From: Pseudomonadota bacterium
GTDB lineage: Bacteria; Pseudomonadota; Gammaproteobacteria; Xanthomonadales; SZUA-38
Direction: 5' to 3'
Length of the DNA stretch: 64,000 nt
Assembly (NCBI GenBank): GCA_039033415.1
Contig: JBCCCR010000004.1
Span: 124,001 to 188,000, forward strand
Shown: one piece after another, positions 44,460 to 53,487 of the stretch
How the letters are laid out: every line of letters starts with the position of its first letter
Position numbering within the stretch: position 1 is the first letter of the stretch
Program-made: the position numbers and the translations under genes
The notes under the pieces: model-generated
What the model was told of the DNA's origin: nothing
Databases searched by the model: none
What the model saw: the letters and a program-made list of their open reading frames with translations, nothing else

Positions 44460-44885
44460 ATGAGAGAACAGAAGAATTCGTTACTCTGGCCTGCGAGCCA
44501 CCTTCATTGGCTATTCACTTTCCTCATGGTCGTGGGACTGCAAGCGGGAACCAGCTCACCTGGCGCGGCAGCTGAGAATGAACCGCTAGACCTCGACGGT
44601 TTCACCGAATACTGGGAATGGAGCCGCAATGAACCTCCCACCTATCCACGGAAGGCGATCCGCAATCAAACCTCGGGCTATGTCAAAGTCAGATTCACTA
44701 TCACCTCTAAGGGCAAAGCCAGGGACATAGAAATCGTCGAATCTGTACCGGAAGGTATATTTGATCGTTCTACGGTAACGGCAGTTAAGCGCATGCGCTT
44801 TCGACCTACGGCGTCCAACTCCGATCGTCAGCCGGTACGCGTGCCTTTTACGTTGAAGTTCGACTTCCCAGGAAATGGGCAGTGA
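44460..44885 (+). CDS. TonB C-terminal domain protein
   Basis: 141 aa. One N-terminal hydrophobic segment (HLHWLFTFLMVVGLQAGTSS) then a short linker and a TonB C-terminal domain: PPTYPRKAIRNQTSGYVKVR, FTITSKGKARDIEIVESVPE, and MRFRPTASNSDRQPVRVPFT. The proline-rich spacer of true TonB is missing, so it probably cannot span the periplasm. No ExbB/ExbD genes are nearby. Likely a periplasmic envelope protein. Confidence 0.75.
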   Translation: MREQKNSLLWPASHLHWLFTFLMVVGLQAGTSSPGAAAENEPLDLDGFTEYWEWSRNEPPTYPRKAIRNQTSGYVKVRFTITSKGKARDIEIVESVPEGIFDRSTVTAVKRMRFRPTASNSDRQPVRVPFTLKFDFPGNGQ

Positions 44886-44916
44886 CTGCTCCGGGCGAAC
44901 TGATCTTAGGTCACAG

Positions 44917-45447
44917 CTACCTTTTGCCAGCAAGAGGGATTGGCGCCCCCTTGCCGTTGTAAGAAAAGCCAAGCTTTATTGGAATCGAGGGGCAACACAT
45001 TGCGTCACCGGACACCCATTGCATTCCCGACAGCCAGACCTTCTTGTCTTCAAAGTCGATTTCGGTGAAGTGCTGGACACCGCGAAAGCCCACCGAAACT
45101 GCCTGGCTGGCAACGCAGTTACCATCTCGTGGCTTGAAGATCGTGAGGTATTGAGGGAACCGCTCTCGCTGGGATGAAATCTGAAAAGTGTAAAGAAGCA
45201 CCAGAGCATCTCTCGAGGCACCGGCGACAGGTCCGCGGTCAAATGCGATTACATGACCTGGCCCAGCCCGTTCAGGCTTAACCTCAGACAAGTAACGGTC
45301 GATGACCTGCTGTTCGTCGCTGCATTGCGCACTGGCGACTACGGGACCTAGAAGGCAAACACAAAGTATCCAATCAGCGGATCGCCGAATGATGCCGAAT
45401 AGTAGGAACTGCCCGTAACCGCCCGGTGCTTTCTCGAGACTATTCAT
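44917..45447 (-). CDS. small secreted protein, unknown
   Basis: 176 aa from ATG 45447, preceded by GGAG at seven bases; the frame is open to 45564 but that part overlaps the next gene. An N-terminal hydrophobic segment (DWILCVCLLGPVVASAQ) is a signal peptide. The mature part contains CSDEQQVIDRYLSEVKPERA, a strand-rich middle (LVLLYTFQISSQRERFPQYL) and a pair CCPS. Not recognised. It ends about 30 bases from the convergent TonB-domain gene. Confidence 0.6.
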   Translation of the reverse strand: MNSLEKAPGGYGQFLLFGIIRRSADWILCVCLLGPVVASAQCSDEQQVIDRYLSEVKPERAGPGHVIAFDRGPVAGASRDALVLLYTFQISSQRERFPQYLTIFKPRDGNCVASQAVSVGFRGVQHFTEIDFEDKKVWLSGMQWVSGDAMCCPSIPIKLGFSYNGKGAPIPLAGKR

Positions 45448-45514
45448 TTTTTCTCCGAACCGGCATACCACTTCACAACAAGCAACACCGGCACACTTTT
45501 TCGTTGCCGGGAGG

Positions 45515-46537
45515 CTACCGAGAGTTAGGAATACCGAAGTCGCGGGGTATCTCCAGATAGCCACACCGCCAAGGCTCGTCAGTGCCTGCCAAGCGGCTAC
45601 AGTGGAGCTGATGAATCACAAACTTACCCGGGTCCTGATCGGCCTCAACATGGCAAAAGAGTTGATCCCATTGGCCCCGCAGTAATATCCAACCCAAATC
45701 CACATCAGCTTCTCTTAATCTCTCGGGAAGTACCGCCCGAGCGGCCGTCATTCGTTCAGTGGTTTCCTTTTGGTTCAGCGGCCGTTCCAGGTTTGCTTGA
45801 ATTAGTCGGAGCAATGAAGGGTTTGGATTTGGGTATATACCCGCATTCGCGTCAGTGACGGCCAGGCTGTCATCTATTGCACGTTCGAGCCTGAGGGTAA
45901 GCGACGACCCACCGCTGATACCGATCATTGCGGTATTGTGGGCAACCTCCGGCAGCGGCGGTGGTTCAACGCTAGATGCTGAAACGGAGTACACGTCTCT
46001 GGGACTCTTACCTTCTAGGTATGCAGGAAGCGATCGAAGGGGCGGCAGCCGATTCGTAGCCACCTGCTCAATCTTGATTTCTCCCCCGCCGGTTTTGGAC
46101 CAAAATCGCCTGGAATGGTCCACCACCTCTCCTAGAGACTCAGGAGTGAAAGCACCCACAAAAGAAATCGGGTCGTTTTCGCCCGGCAAGAGGTATTCAC
46201 CATAGAGATTGATTTCGCTGACCTCCCAAGGGGCATCATCAATCGAGTAAACCAAGACGTGGACTTCCGTGTCGACTCCAAGCTCGCCGCTCGGACCGGC
46301 AAAACGAAATCCCACAGTGCGTCTGCCGCCACTGGCAACAGCAAGCGTGAGCTCCATGGCCTCGAGCGACTCGAAGAAGTATCGCTCCAGCAGATGACGA
46401 ATTTCATCTGAAACCTGCTCAGTAATTTGGTCAGTAATGTCCGCACTCTTTTTCACGCTGATCTCCTCGCCAGAAGCCGTGCACGCTGCCAACACAATGA
46501 CGACGCCAACGATTCTTGCGCACCCAAAGCAATTCAT
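45515..46537 (-). CDS. putative lipoprotein, unknown
   Basis: 340 aa from ATG 46537 (frame open to 46579). N-terminus MNCFGCARIVGVVIVLAACT has a lipobox LAAC, so a lipoprotein is likely. The mature protein has a helical start (ITDQITEQVSDEIRHLLERY) and a beta-rich body (RRTVGFRFAGPSGELGVDTE). The C-terminal part contains two cysteines (LFCHVE, LHCSRL). No family recognised. It precedes the small secreted protein on the same strand by 67 bases. Confidence 0.6.
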   Translation of the reverse strand: MNCFGCARIVGVVIVLAACTASGEEISVKKSADITDQITEQVSDEIRHLLERYFFESLEAMELTLAVASGGRRTVGFRFAGPSGELGVDTEVHVLVYSIDDAPWEVSEINLYGEYLLPGENDPISFVGAFTPESLGEVVDHSRRFWSKTGGGEIKIEQVATNRLPPLRSLPAYLEGKSPRDVYSVSASSVEPPPLPEVAHNTAMIGISGGSSLTLRLERAIDDSLAVTDANAGIYPNPNPSLLRLIQANLERPLNQKETTERMTAARAVLPERLREADVDLGWILLRGQWDQLFCHVEADQDPGKFVIHQLHCSRLAGTDEPWRCGYLEIPRDFGIPNSR

Positions 46538-46762
46538 GAGATGTGCATTCAGACTAAAGGGCCAACGTGTGTCATTCAAAAGACCCGCCTTGGTTCACGG
46601 ACTGGGCCACACTTTTTCAGGGCTAGCATCGTGACACCACGGTGTTTCAGCAATTCGACAGTCGAATAGCAATTATTTGAGCAGTTCGTCCAAATCGGAA
46701 GACCCGCTCAACGTTTCCGGCCGTTTGGGAACTTAACGTTCGAATTCTCACTCAACAGACCT

Positions 46763-48337
46763 ATGGAAGCGTTGCTGTACATCCTGCTGTCGGTTGTGGC
46801 CGTTGGTTCAGCACCGGCACCCATCTCGGAGGTTATGGGATCTGATAGACCTCCGAGAATTTCCGCCTCTCCAGGCGGAACGATCCGTTGGCGTCTGCCG
46901 AGTTACTTTCCGGTCTATTTCGATAACGTCACCGTCGATATACTCGAGCTAAGCCGGGAGCCAACCAGCAGCGAGGGATTCTTCGTATTGGTCGGTCAAT
47001 TGATGATCAATGAAAAGGTCGTATCCGCAGAACATCCGCTGCGGTTGTCCGAGGAAGCTTCAGCCCCTAGTCGATTTGGTCAGATCAGCGTATTCGAGCA
47101 ATTCGATTTGGCGACCCAGAATCGACACTTGATCGTTGTTTTCGAAAACCATCTCAACCCCGTCGTCTTTGTGGTGAAACCCGACGGCATGTTCATTACC
47201 GAGGATCTCGACCGGTTAGATCCTGGCCGCACCGAAACTGGCCGACGCTTTGTGGCGGCATCGGGCGGTGCGGCAGATTTTTTTGCAGCACGAGGGGCAT
47301 GCGTTGACGCATTGGCCGAGGTAGAGAACATCTGGCAAATGGGTCGACGTAGAGATGTTCATCCATGTCTCGATGCTCTGCCCGACAAAATCTTCGAGTT
47401 GTTGAACCCCAGAAGGGAGTCGAGACAGTCCTGGTTAGAGATTGCCGGGCTCGAGTGGGCAATCGAGGAGTTGAAAAATGCTGAGCCTCGAAGAGCCTTA
47501 GCAGTACTCAGGCTGGCTCGAGAGATGCGAACTGATGCGGCGGGCGCCACTGCAATCGATTTCTTTGAAGTCGCTCTCCAGTACCCAGATATCGAAGTGC
47601 AAAAGCGCGCACTTTTCATATTCGAGCAGTGGGCTTCGCTTTACGGATTTAGAACCTCAGACGTTGTGCCAAGGGGTCCGCCACCGCCAAACGGTACGTC
47701 ACTCGATCCATCCGCACTTCATGGGTCTTGGGGGTCCGAAACCGAACGAGCTACCAGTGAGTTTTTTCGCATTCGACCCATCATTGATGACCTTGCGGAG
47801 TCCGATGACCCGGAGCTCGCAGTATTAGCGGCGTACGCACTCAACGAAGCTTGGCCGGTCGGAGAAGCCGATCATATGGAGCATCGGTTGCTGGAAATAC
47901 TCAAAAGCAACGCAAACCTTAAAGTGCTTGGGTGGCTCAGGCCGTCAAGCGTCCTTGCCAGAGATGGTATTGCCATTGCGGATGTCGAACGTCAATTGGT
48001 GGATATTGCCCTAAACGCGACAGATTTGGCGTTAGTGCATCAGGCTTTGGGCGCTGTGCTGCAAACCAAGCCGGCAGAGCCCGTCGCTCAGAAACTATTT
48101 CCAAGAATGTTCACGTTGCTCAACGACCCGAGTTTCTCGGGAGAGTTTCTCCTGCTCTACACCTTGATCCCTTACCCGGAATTGAGCCTCGGGTATCTAA
48201 TTACCCTCCAGGAAATGAAAAAGGAAGCCGAAGCTAAAGCCGACCAACATTGGCGGTTCTGCTCACGCGCCAACAAGATCCAAGAGGTCATCGACTTGCT
48301 ACACAAGGCAGATCATGATCTCAGGATGCGAGAGTAA
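46763..48337 (+). CDS. secreted protein with helical-repeat C-terminal half, unknown
   Basis: 524 aa. Signal peptide MEALLYILLSVVAVGSAPAP. Residues about 25-190 are strand-rich (IRWRLPSYFPVYFDNVTVDI). From about 210 the sequence becomes a series of alpha-helix pairs reminiscent of HEAT/ARM repeats (DIEVQKRALFIFEQWASLYG, DDPELAVLAAYALNEAWPVG, TDLALVHQALGAVLQTKPAE). Function unknown; perhaps an envelope scaffold. Confidence 0.6.
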   Translation: MEALLYILLSVVAVGSAPAPISEVMGSDRPPRISASPGGTIRWRLPSYFPVYFDNVTVDILELSREPTSSEGFFVLVGQLMINEKVVSAEHPLRLSEEASAPSRFGQISVFEQFDLATQNRHLIVVFENHLNPVVFVVKPDGMFITEDLDRLDPGRTETGRRFVAASGGAADFFAARGACVDALAEVENIWQMGRRRDVHPCLDALPDKIFELLNPRRESRQSWLEIAGLEWAIEELKNAEPRRALAVLRLAREMRTDAAGATAIDFFEVALQYPDIEVQKRALFIFEQWASLYGFRTSDVVPRGPPPPNGTSLDPSALHGSWGSETERATSEFFRIRPIIDDLAESDDPELAVLAAYALNEAWPVGEADHMEHRLLEILKSNANLKVLGWLRPSSVLARDGIAIADVERQLVDIALNATDLALVHQALGAVLQTKPAEPVAQKLFPRMFTLLNDPSFSGEFLLLYTLIPYPELSLGYLITLQEMKKEAEAKADQHWRFCSRANKIQEVIDLLHKADHDLRMRE

Positions 48338-48463
48338 TTTGTGAACTACCTTGACTCTTTCAAAGTCAACGATCGCGGAAGAAATGCTAGACGAAAGCGC
48401 AAAAACCAATACCAGAAGGCGGGGTTATACCCTATGAGTTCGGACCGTTGAGCTACGCCGCGG
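48338..48463. other. intergenic with a tRNA 5'-half-like relic
   Basis: On the minus strand, 48461-48444 reads GCGGCGTAGCTCAACGGT, the end of an acceptor strand plus the D-arm of many tRNAs, followed by an imperfect anticodon-like arm (ACTCATAGGGTATAACCC). The D-stem has a mismatch and no T-arm follows, so it is at best a remnant. The two flanking genes converge on it. Confidence 0.35.
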
Positions 48464-49462
48464 CTAATCATAAGCAGACACAACGCAATACCGTTCACAA
48501 ATCTCGTCGGCCAATTCACGGGCAAGCCTTTGCTGTTCTATAGAAAGCGTCGACTCGATTTCATCCTGCAGACTCCAAGGCGTGCTCATCTGCGGTAACC
48601 CTTGTTGATTGGCCACCAGGAGAAAGGCCAGTGATCGAACTCCATCGTATTGGAAAACAATGTCTTGATGGATTGCCAAAGCCATAAGTTCAAACGCCTC
48701 AGGGTGACCCGTTTCGAGAAGGCGGTTAATGTATTCGCGTGAGCGCTCGTGGAAGGCATAGAGCATGTCCGGATTTCTTATGAAGAGCTCATGGTATTGG
48801 CGGATCGCATCCTTGTAGAAGCTCAGCATCGCCAGCATGTGCCCGCCATCCGCCGCCGCGACAAACCAGTCGAACGACCTTGCGATCCGCTCACGTCTTG
48901 GCGGCAACCCCTGGCAGTGCTCGGCTTTGAACAACACTGATTCCTCAATCCACTGCATTGAAGATTCAAGGCCAGGATTTTCTTCGAGCAGCCTGAGATA
49001 GCCATCCATTTTTCGGCTGGCGATATCCAGATTCTCTGGCGCAGCAGCGCAATACCGCAGGACGATCGAATAAAGATATGCCGCGCCTGGGTCGCCGGTG
49101 GCCGCAGCGTCCTGGGTGCTTTTCAGCCAAGCGGGACTTAGACGCTTTTTGACAAGCGAAAAGGCCTCGGCGTAACCCTCCTGGGAAAACTCGTGTGGAC
49201 CCAGAGGCTCCACCAGCGTATTGGCCATGCGATGTACGTTGTCTTGAACCGTTCGTGCGGGCCTCGGCTCGGGCGCTACCCGAGGCTCTGGAGGCTCGAC
49301 TGTGGGCTTTGGCTGGCTTGTCGTCGCCGTGGACAGATCGGCACTATCCCGAGGAACTTGCCTATCGTGGACCGTCAAAATGGCAACTACCACCAAAATC
49401 GCAAAAAAAGCGATAGGAATGGCAAGTGCTTTAGCCTTTAATAGCCGTTGAAGGAATCTCAT
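48464..49462 (-). CDS. single-span membrane protein with Sel1-like repeats
   Basis: 332 aa from ATG 49462 (GTG 49468 is an alternative). One transmembrane helix near the N-terminus (ALAIPIAFFAILVVVAILTV), then a Pro-rich linker (PKPTVEPPEPRVAPEPRPAR), then helical repeats (WFVAAADGGHMLAMLSFYKD resembles the A-x2-G-x2-x-A Sel1 pattern). It is a paralogue of the gene at 60270: the same topology, nearly the same length, matching motifs such as DGDP-A/GDPGA and a QGxxP-type Cys (HCQGL versus MCQGI). Function unknown. Confidence 0.65.
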   Translation of the reverse strand: MRFLQRLLKAKALAIPIAFFAILVVVAILTVHDRQVPRDSADLSTATTSQPKPTVEPPEPRVAPEPRPARTVQDNVHRMANTLVEPLGPHEFSQEGYAEAFSLVKKRLSPAWLKSTQDAAATGDPGAAYLYSIVLRYCAAAPENLDIASRKMDGYLRLLEENPGLESSMQWIEESVLFKAEHCQGLPPRRERIARSFDWFVAAADGGHMLAMLSFYKDAIRQYHELFIRNPDMLYAFHERSREYINRLLETGHPEAFELMALAIHQDIVFQYDGVRSLAFLLVANQQGLPQMSTPWSLQDEIESTLSIEQQRLARELADEICERYCVVSAYD

Positions 49463-49591
49463 GGGCACCCTACTGATCCTACAGTAAGCTGGGATTTCTG
49501 CAGCAAACTAACTGGCCGATCTATCGAAACCGACATTCAGGCAGCGTTCAGCACGATTGACTAACGTTTGAACTGCTAGCAGGAGATATCG

Positions 49592-51082
49592 ATGCGCATA
49601 ATTCAGGTAATAACCGCCGCGCTGCTACTTGTGTGCTTCGGCGTAGGCGCCGAAACAATCGACATTCCCGATGGCGACACGGTGAAGCTGGTGAATACAC
49701 TCTGCACCGCTCAGGCCAGCGGTACTGACGAATTGACTCTGGTTCTTGCCGAACGCGGAAACTACCGACTCGGGCCGAGGCGCCGCTGGTTGGGCTGTCT
49801 GCTCGGCGGACGAGCAGGAACCATACCCATTCCGCCAGGTGCGGCCACGGTGAGCGCCAAAGTTACGATTTTGGGGCGCGGCGCGACATTGGACCTTGGC
49901 GAGACTAGCGGCTTTGTCGTTGAGCCAGGCGGTTCGCTGGTGGTTGAAGACCTCGAACTGCGAAACGGCGACTTGTTTCCTGCGCTAGTCAACCGCGGCG
50001 AGACGGTCTTTCGACGCGTTGGTATCGTGAACTGGCGCCAGCCGTACAATTCGGATCGAGGCTTTGTCGCCCCTGTGGTCAATTTTGGCAGCCTCACGCT
50101 GGCGAACACGCTGCTTGCTGGCAATGCCTTAGCCGAATTCCCTCTGGAAGGATTTAGCGCTGAATCTCTGGGCGAGTGCGCAACTCCGGGGAGCGCGGGA
50201 GTTTACAACGAGGGCGATCTGACCCTGAACAACGTCACTGCCACGGGCAATTTTGTTGCGCTGCCGGAAGGCCAAGCGTTTCCGACTTCATGGATTTGCG
50301 GTGCAAGAGACTTGGTAACGATGGCGACTGGCGTCAGTCTGGTCAGCAATACACTTCTTACCTCATCCTCCCTGGACTCCGCTGGGGTCCTCGGCAACTG
50401 CTCTGGCCGCGTAACTTCTCTGGGATACAACAACGTTCCCGGCGGCTTGGATTGCGGATTTGACGGGACAGACGATCGGGTGTCCGAAAGCTTTGTGCGG
50501 ACGTCACTTGCTGAGCAGAATGGTCGGCAGTTGCCTGCCTATCGTTCGGCGTTTTCACGTATCAGTGACGGCAGCCCGAGTCGCCCACCTGCCTCTGGAG
50601 CATGCGAGACAAAGGACATTCGTGGTTTTGAAAGGCGCTCTGGAGATTGCGTCCGCGGGGCGCTTGACCCGCTCGCGGTACCGGCTTTCGACAGCAGTTT
50701 CGATGGCCTGTGGTTCGATCAACAGCAGGATGGTCAATATCTGCAGATCAGCCACTTTGGTGCCAACCGCGCACTCATCACTTGGCTCGGTTTTGATGGC
50801 GAGGGCGAACAGGTTTGGGTGTATGGAGTTGCCGAGTCTGGGAATACGGTAATTCAATTCGACGCGTTCAGGAATTCGGGTATCCGTGCCGAAAACGGCA
50901 CCATCGACGGTCAATTAGCGGCCAAGGTTTGGGGAGAGCTCAACGTGCGAGTTGATTCCTGCAGCAACTTGTCACTGACTGTCACACCCGCCGGTGAGTT
51001 TCCGTCGGTGTACCGACTTGCACGAATTACTGACGGAAACGCCTTAGATTGTTTCGATTTCGTCGAATTCGATCCTCTTTAA
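49592..51082 (+). CDS. secreted beta-helix-like protein
   Basis: 496 aa; AGGAG before ATG 49592; signal peptide MRIIQVITAALLLVCFGVGA. Residues about 80-270 have the strand-and-turn spacing of right-handed beta-helices (VSAKVTILGRGATLDLGETS, GAGVYNEGDLTLNNVTATGN-like units). The C-terminal 130 residues form a separate domain beginning FDGLWFDQQQDGQYLQISHF, a G-x-W-x(7-9)-G-Q-x2-Q pattern common at the C-terminus of secreted proteins from this lineage. No DGFE tail. Ligand unknown. Confidence 0.65.
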   Translation: MRIIQVITAALLLVCFGVGAETIDIPDGDTVKLVNTLCTAQASGTDELTLVLAERGNYRLGPRRRWLGCLLGGRAGTIPIPPGAATVSAKVTILGRGATLDLGETSGFVVEPGGSLVVEDLELRNGDLFPALVNRGETVFRRVGIVNWRQPYNSDRGFVAPVVNFGSLTLANTLLAGNALAEFPLEGFSAESLGECATPGSAGVYNEGDLTLNNVTATGNFVALPEGQAFPTSWICGARDLVTMATGVSLVSNTLLTSSSLDSAGVLGNCSGRVTSLGYNNVPGGLDCGFDGTDDRVSESFVRTSLAEQNGRQLPAYRSAFSRISDGSPSRPPASGACETKDIRGFERRSGDCVRGALDPLAVPAFDSSFDGLWFDQQQDGQYLQISHFGANRALITWLGFDGEGEQVWVYGVAESGNTVIQFDAFRNSGIRAENGTIDGQLAAKVWGELNVRVDSCSNLSLTVTPAGEFPSVYRLARITDGNALDCFDFVEFDPL

Positions 51083-51454
51083 GCCGGTGCAATTCAACGC
51101 CTGAGCCTAACGGCACGCACGGCTCTGCGTTAGTCAAACGTGGCTGCCAATCTACAACTTTACCGCCAGGGTTCACCGTCAATCACGGCCAGCAGCAAGA
51201 TCGAGGCAGGAAGGCCAGAAATACAGGGCAATCCGTTGTGAACATCGCCGGCTTTTTCGATGAGTGCTGAAGTAACTCCCAATTTCAGTGTGTGATGTAT
51301 GGCCTAGACAGGATCACCTCCAGTAGCATCGAAGTATTGATTTTGCTCGCTGTTCACTGGTCCCTCGCTGTTTTTTCGTCGGTCTTTCGTGACCAGGCGA
51401 GACAAAAGGCCTAGCTTTCCACGGGTTCTTGGCAGCCTCGAAACAGTCACCATC
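51083..51454. other. intergenic with a short CTAACG/CGTTAG inverted repeat
   Basis: Bases 51107-51133 have CTAACG and CGTTAG arms around 15 bases. The region otherwise holds no gene; the frame of the next gene is open back to 51389, but its signal peptide begins at 51455. Confidence 0.3.
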
Positions 51455-52696
51455 ATGAGATTACCGTTCTCGAAGTGGTGCGCCATTGCGCTCCTCCTGA
51501 TTCGGCCCATTGACGGGCAGACTGATGCCCATTTCGTCGTGGGTACCGCGGCGGGAGACGGTGGAGAGGCGATCGCTGTTCGACTCGTTTTTGATGGAGA
51601 GGGCGATCGGCAGGTGTCCGGCAGCATGAGTTTCAGCTTTGACTCGGACGCCCTCACAGCCTCGTCGGGCTGCGTTTCTCAGACCGGCGATCCGTTGCCT
51701 GATCGGGTGAATTTCACCCACCGAGTTACCTGTGAAATCGACAACTCGGCGGGTACCGTCACCGTGTCGTTTTCACCGCTTTTCCTTGAAAGCGCTACGC
51801 TGTCTCAGCGGTTGTTCCTCGGACGCATCTTCTTCGATGTCGCTCCGGACTTCGTCGCCGAGCCAGGTGGGTCGACTTTTGTTCTGCCCATCGTCTCGGT
51901 CGGTTTGTCCGATAGTGACGGCTTCTCAAGCGGCAACGGCTCACTGATGGTTATCGCGGGATGGCCGATCGATGGGTTCGAAAACGACGATCTGCCGGTT
52001 GTGGCGAGTAACATGCGACTTTCAGATGTTGGGCAGGCCACGAGTGACCCCTTTGCGGAAGAGCATTTTTTGCAACCGCATACCTTCGACATCGAAAACG
52101 ACGAGGACTGGGTCTACTTTCAGCAGCTCTGCGATCGTCCGCCTCCGATCGTAGACGTGCGGATTAGCGCGATTGATCCCCTTAGCCCGGGTAATTTCCA
52201 GCCTGTCCTGGAGATTTATCCATCAGATCGATTAATTGATGAACTAGTACCTCCACTGGAAAGTGTGGGCAGCTGTGACGCGCCATCACCTGCCGGCTTG
52301 GTGGTTCGCGACGTGAGTTTTGCGGATTCAAGGCTGCTTCGAATCCGAAATTGCGTGACCCCGCCGGCGACAGGAATTGGTTATGAACTGCGAATTTCCA
52401 AACCCAGCGAATGCCTCACGTCGAGCGCAATATACTACTCAGGCCGAGTGATCGAGGCCGGATCTGGTCTGCCAGTAAAGGCCTTTTTGCGGTCCGACAG
52501 CAACGTTTTCAGCGTTTCGAATCAGCACACAGGGAGCTATCGCATTCTCGGGTTTATCGACCCCCCTGAGATTGAGATCATCTCTGGTCAATTTCTGTCT
52601 GGTCCTTTCCGGTTTTCCGACGTCGTCGACGGCATACTCCCGGACATTGTTGTGAGTCGAAGCTCAGACGAGATTTTCGCCGACGGCTTCGATTAG
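51455..52696 (+). CDS. secreted cohesin-like/PPC-like protein with DGFD tail
   Basis: 413 aa from ATG 51455. Signal peptide MRLPFSKWCAIALLLIRPID. Residues about 20-165 look like a cohesin/choice-of-anchor beta domain (GSMSFSFDSDALTASSGCVS, VTVSFSPLFLESATLSQRLF). A middle segment (AEEHFLQPHTFDIENDEDWV) matches pre-peptidase C-terminal (PPC-like) domains that read F-D-x-x-D-E-D-W. A C-terminal CNA-like domain (YSGRVIEAGSGLPVKAFLRS) ends IVVSRSSDEIFADGFD, the recurring tail. Probably surface or extracellular. Confidence 0.7.
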   Translation: MRLPFSKWCAIALLLIRPIDGQTDAHFVVGTAAGDGGEAIAVRLVFDGEGDRQVSGSMSFSFDSDALTASSGCVSQTGDPLPDRVNFTHRVTCEIDNSAGTVTVSFSPLFLESATLSQRLFLGRIFFDVAPDFVAEPGGSTFVLPIVSVGLSDSDGFSSGNGSLMVIAGWPIDGFENDDLPVVASNMRLSDVGQATSDPFAEEHFLQPHTFDIENDEDWVYFQQLCDRPPPIVDVRISAIDPLSPGNFQPVLEIYPSDRLIDELVPPLESVGSCDAPSPAGLVVRDVSFADSRLLRIRNCVTPPATGIGYELRISKPSECLTSSAIYYSGRVIEAGSGLPVKAFLRSDSNVFSVSNQHTGSYRILGFIDPPEIEIISGQFLSGPFRFSDVVDGILPDIVVSRSSDEIFADGFD

Positions 52697-52761
52697 TAAG
52701 GATCCGGATAACCTGCGGTCCGTTTGGTTTTTGTTCTCGATTCCTCGCACGCCCCGTTGAA

Positions 52762-52790
52762 TTGACATAGTGTATCTATCACACTAAGAT
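52762..52790 (+). promoter_or_regulatory. sigma70 promoter of the Nudix/SPFH/NAD-kinase-like operon
   Basis: TTGACA (52762-52767), a 17-base spacer, TAAGAT (52785-52790). The -35 is a perfect match and the -10 has five of six. The start of transcription would fall near 52797, inside the second palindrome. ATG 52822 follows. Confidence 0.75.
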
Positions 52791-52812
52791 AGTTAGTGTC
52801 ACTCAAACACTA
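52768..52812 (+). promoter_or_regulatory. two identical 19-bp palindromic operators
   Basis: TAGTGT-N7-ACACTA occurs twice: 52768-52786 and 52794-52812, centres 26 bases apart. The first fills the space between -35 and -10; the second covers the transcription start region. Two such sites on one strong promoter suggest tight repression by the Nudix/HTH protein encoded just downstream. Confidence 0.75.
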
Positions 52813-52821
52813 ATTGTCGAA

Positions 52822-53475
52822 ATGACTGCAAACGCCCAAGTTTCCACCGACATCGTGCTTTTCACCGTGCAGGCCGACTCGATGAAAGTCCTTTTGGTCC
52901 GTCGAGCGGCGAAGCCGTTCAAGGGCGTGTGGGCGCTGCCGGGCGGCTTCGTGAGACACAATGAGGACCTTGCCGAATGCGCTCGGCGAGAGCTGGAGGA
53001 GGAAACCGGCGTAGCCGGGTTTTATCTGGAGCAGCTGCAGACCTTTGGCGCTCCAGAGCGAGACCCTAGAGGCCGTGTCATCACAGTCGCCTACTACGCG
53101 TTGATTCCATCTGGCGATTTGGTAATCCAGGCCGATTCAGACGCGGATGCAGCAGCATGGTTTCCGGTCGGCGATCTGCCGGAACTAGCGTTCGACCACG
53201 CCGAAATTGTTGCTTCCGCCGTCAAACGCCTCCGCGCCAAACTGGGATATTCAACCATTGCCTTCCAAATGCTCGACGAGCAATTCACCCTCAGCGCGGT
53301 CCAGCGGATCTACGAGGCCATTACAGGCACCCCGGTCGACAAACGCAACTTCAGAAAACTGATTCTTGGCTTCGGCGAACTTGAAGAAACCGGTGAATTG
53401 AGCCGCGACGGGGCACATCGGCCCGCCAAGCTCTACCGGCTCATCGAGCCCGACAAAGTCACAATCATCAAATAG
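52822..53475 (+). CDS. NrtR-like Nudix/winged-HTH transcriptional regulator
   Basis: 217 aa. N-terminal Nudix domain with a complete box: GFVRHNEDLAECARRELEEE followed by TGV (G-x5-E-x7-REUxEE-x-G). C-terminal winged HTH: FTLSAVQRIYEAITGTPVDK, RNFRKLILGFGELEETGELS, then the RPAKLYRL wing. This is the NrtR architecture, in which the Nudix domain usually senses ADP-ribose or another NAD derivative and the HTH represses NAD-metabolism genes. Retention of the catalytic box leaves hydrolysis possible. It heads an operon and two identical palindromes lie on its promoter, so autoregulation is likely. Confidence 0.88.
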   Translation: MTANAQVSTDIVLFTVQADSMKVLLVRRAAKPFKGVWALPGGFVRHNEDLAECARRELEEETGVAGFYLEQLQTFGAPERDPRGRVITVAYYALIPSGDLVIQADSDADAAAWFPVGDLPELAFDHAEIVASAVKRLRAKLGYSTIAFQMLDEQFTLSAVQRIYEAITGTPVDKRNFRKLILGFGELEETGELSRDGAHRPAKLYRLIEPDKVTIIK

Positions 53476-53487
53476 GAGGTCGAATCC

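Noticed and set aside
51107-51133. CTAACG...CGTTAG resembling an integron attC
   Set aside because: The terminal GTTRRRY consensus is not met (GTTAGTC), there is no second site with the right spacing, and genes here lie on both strands.
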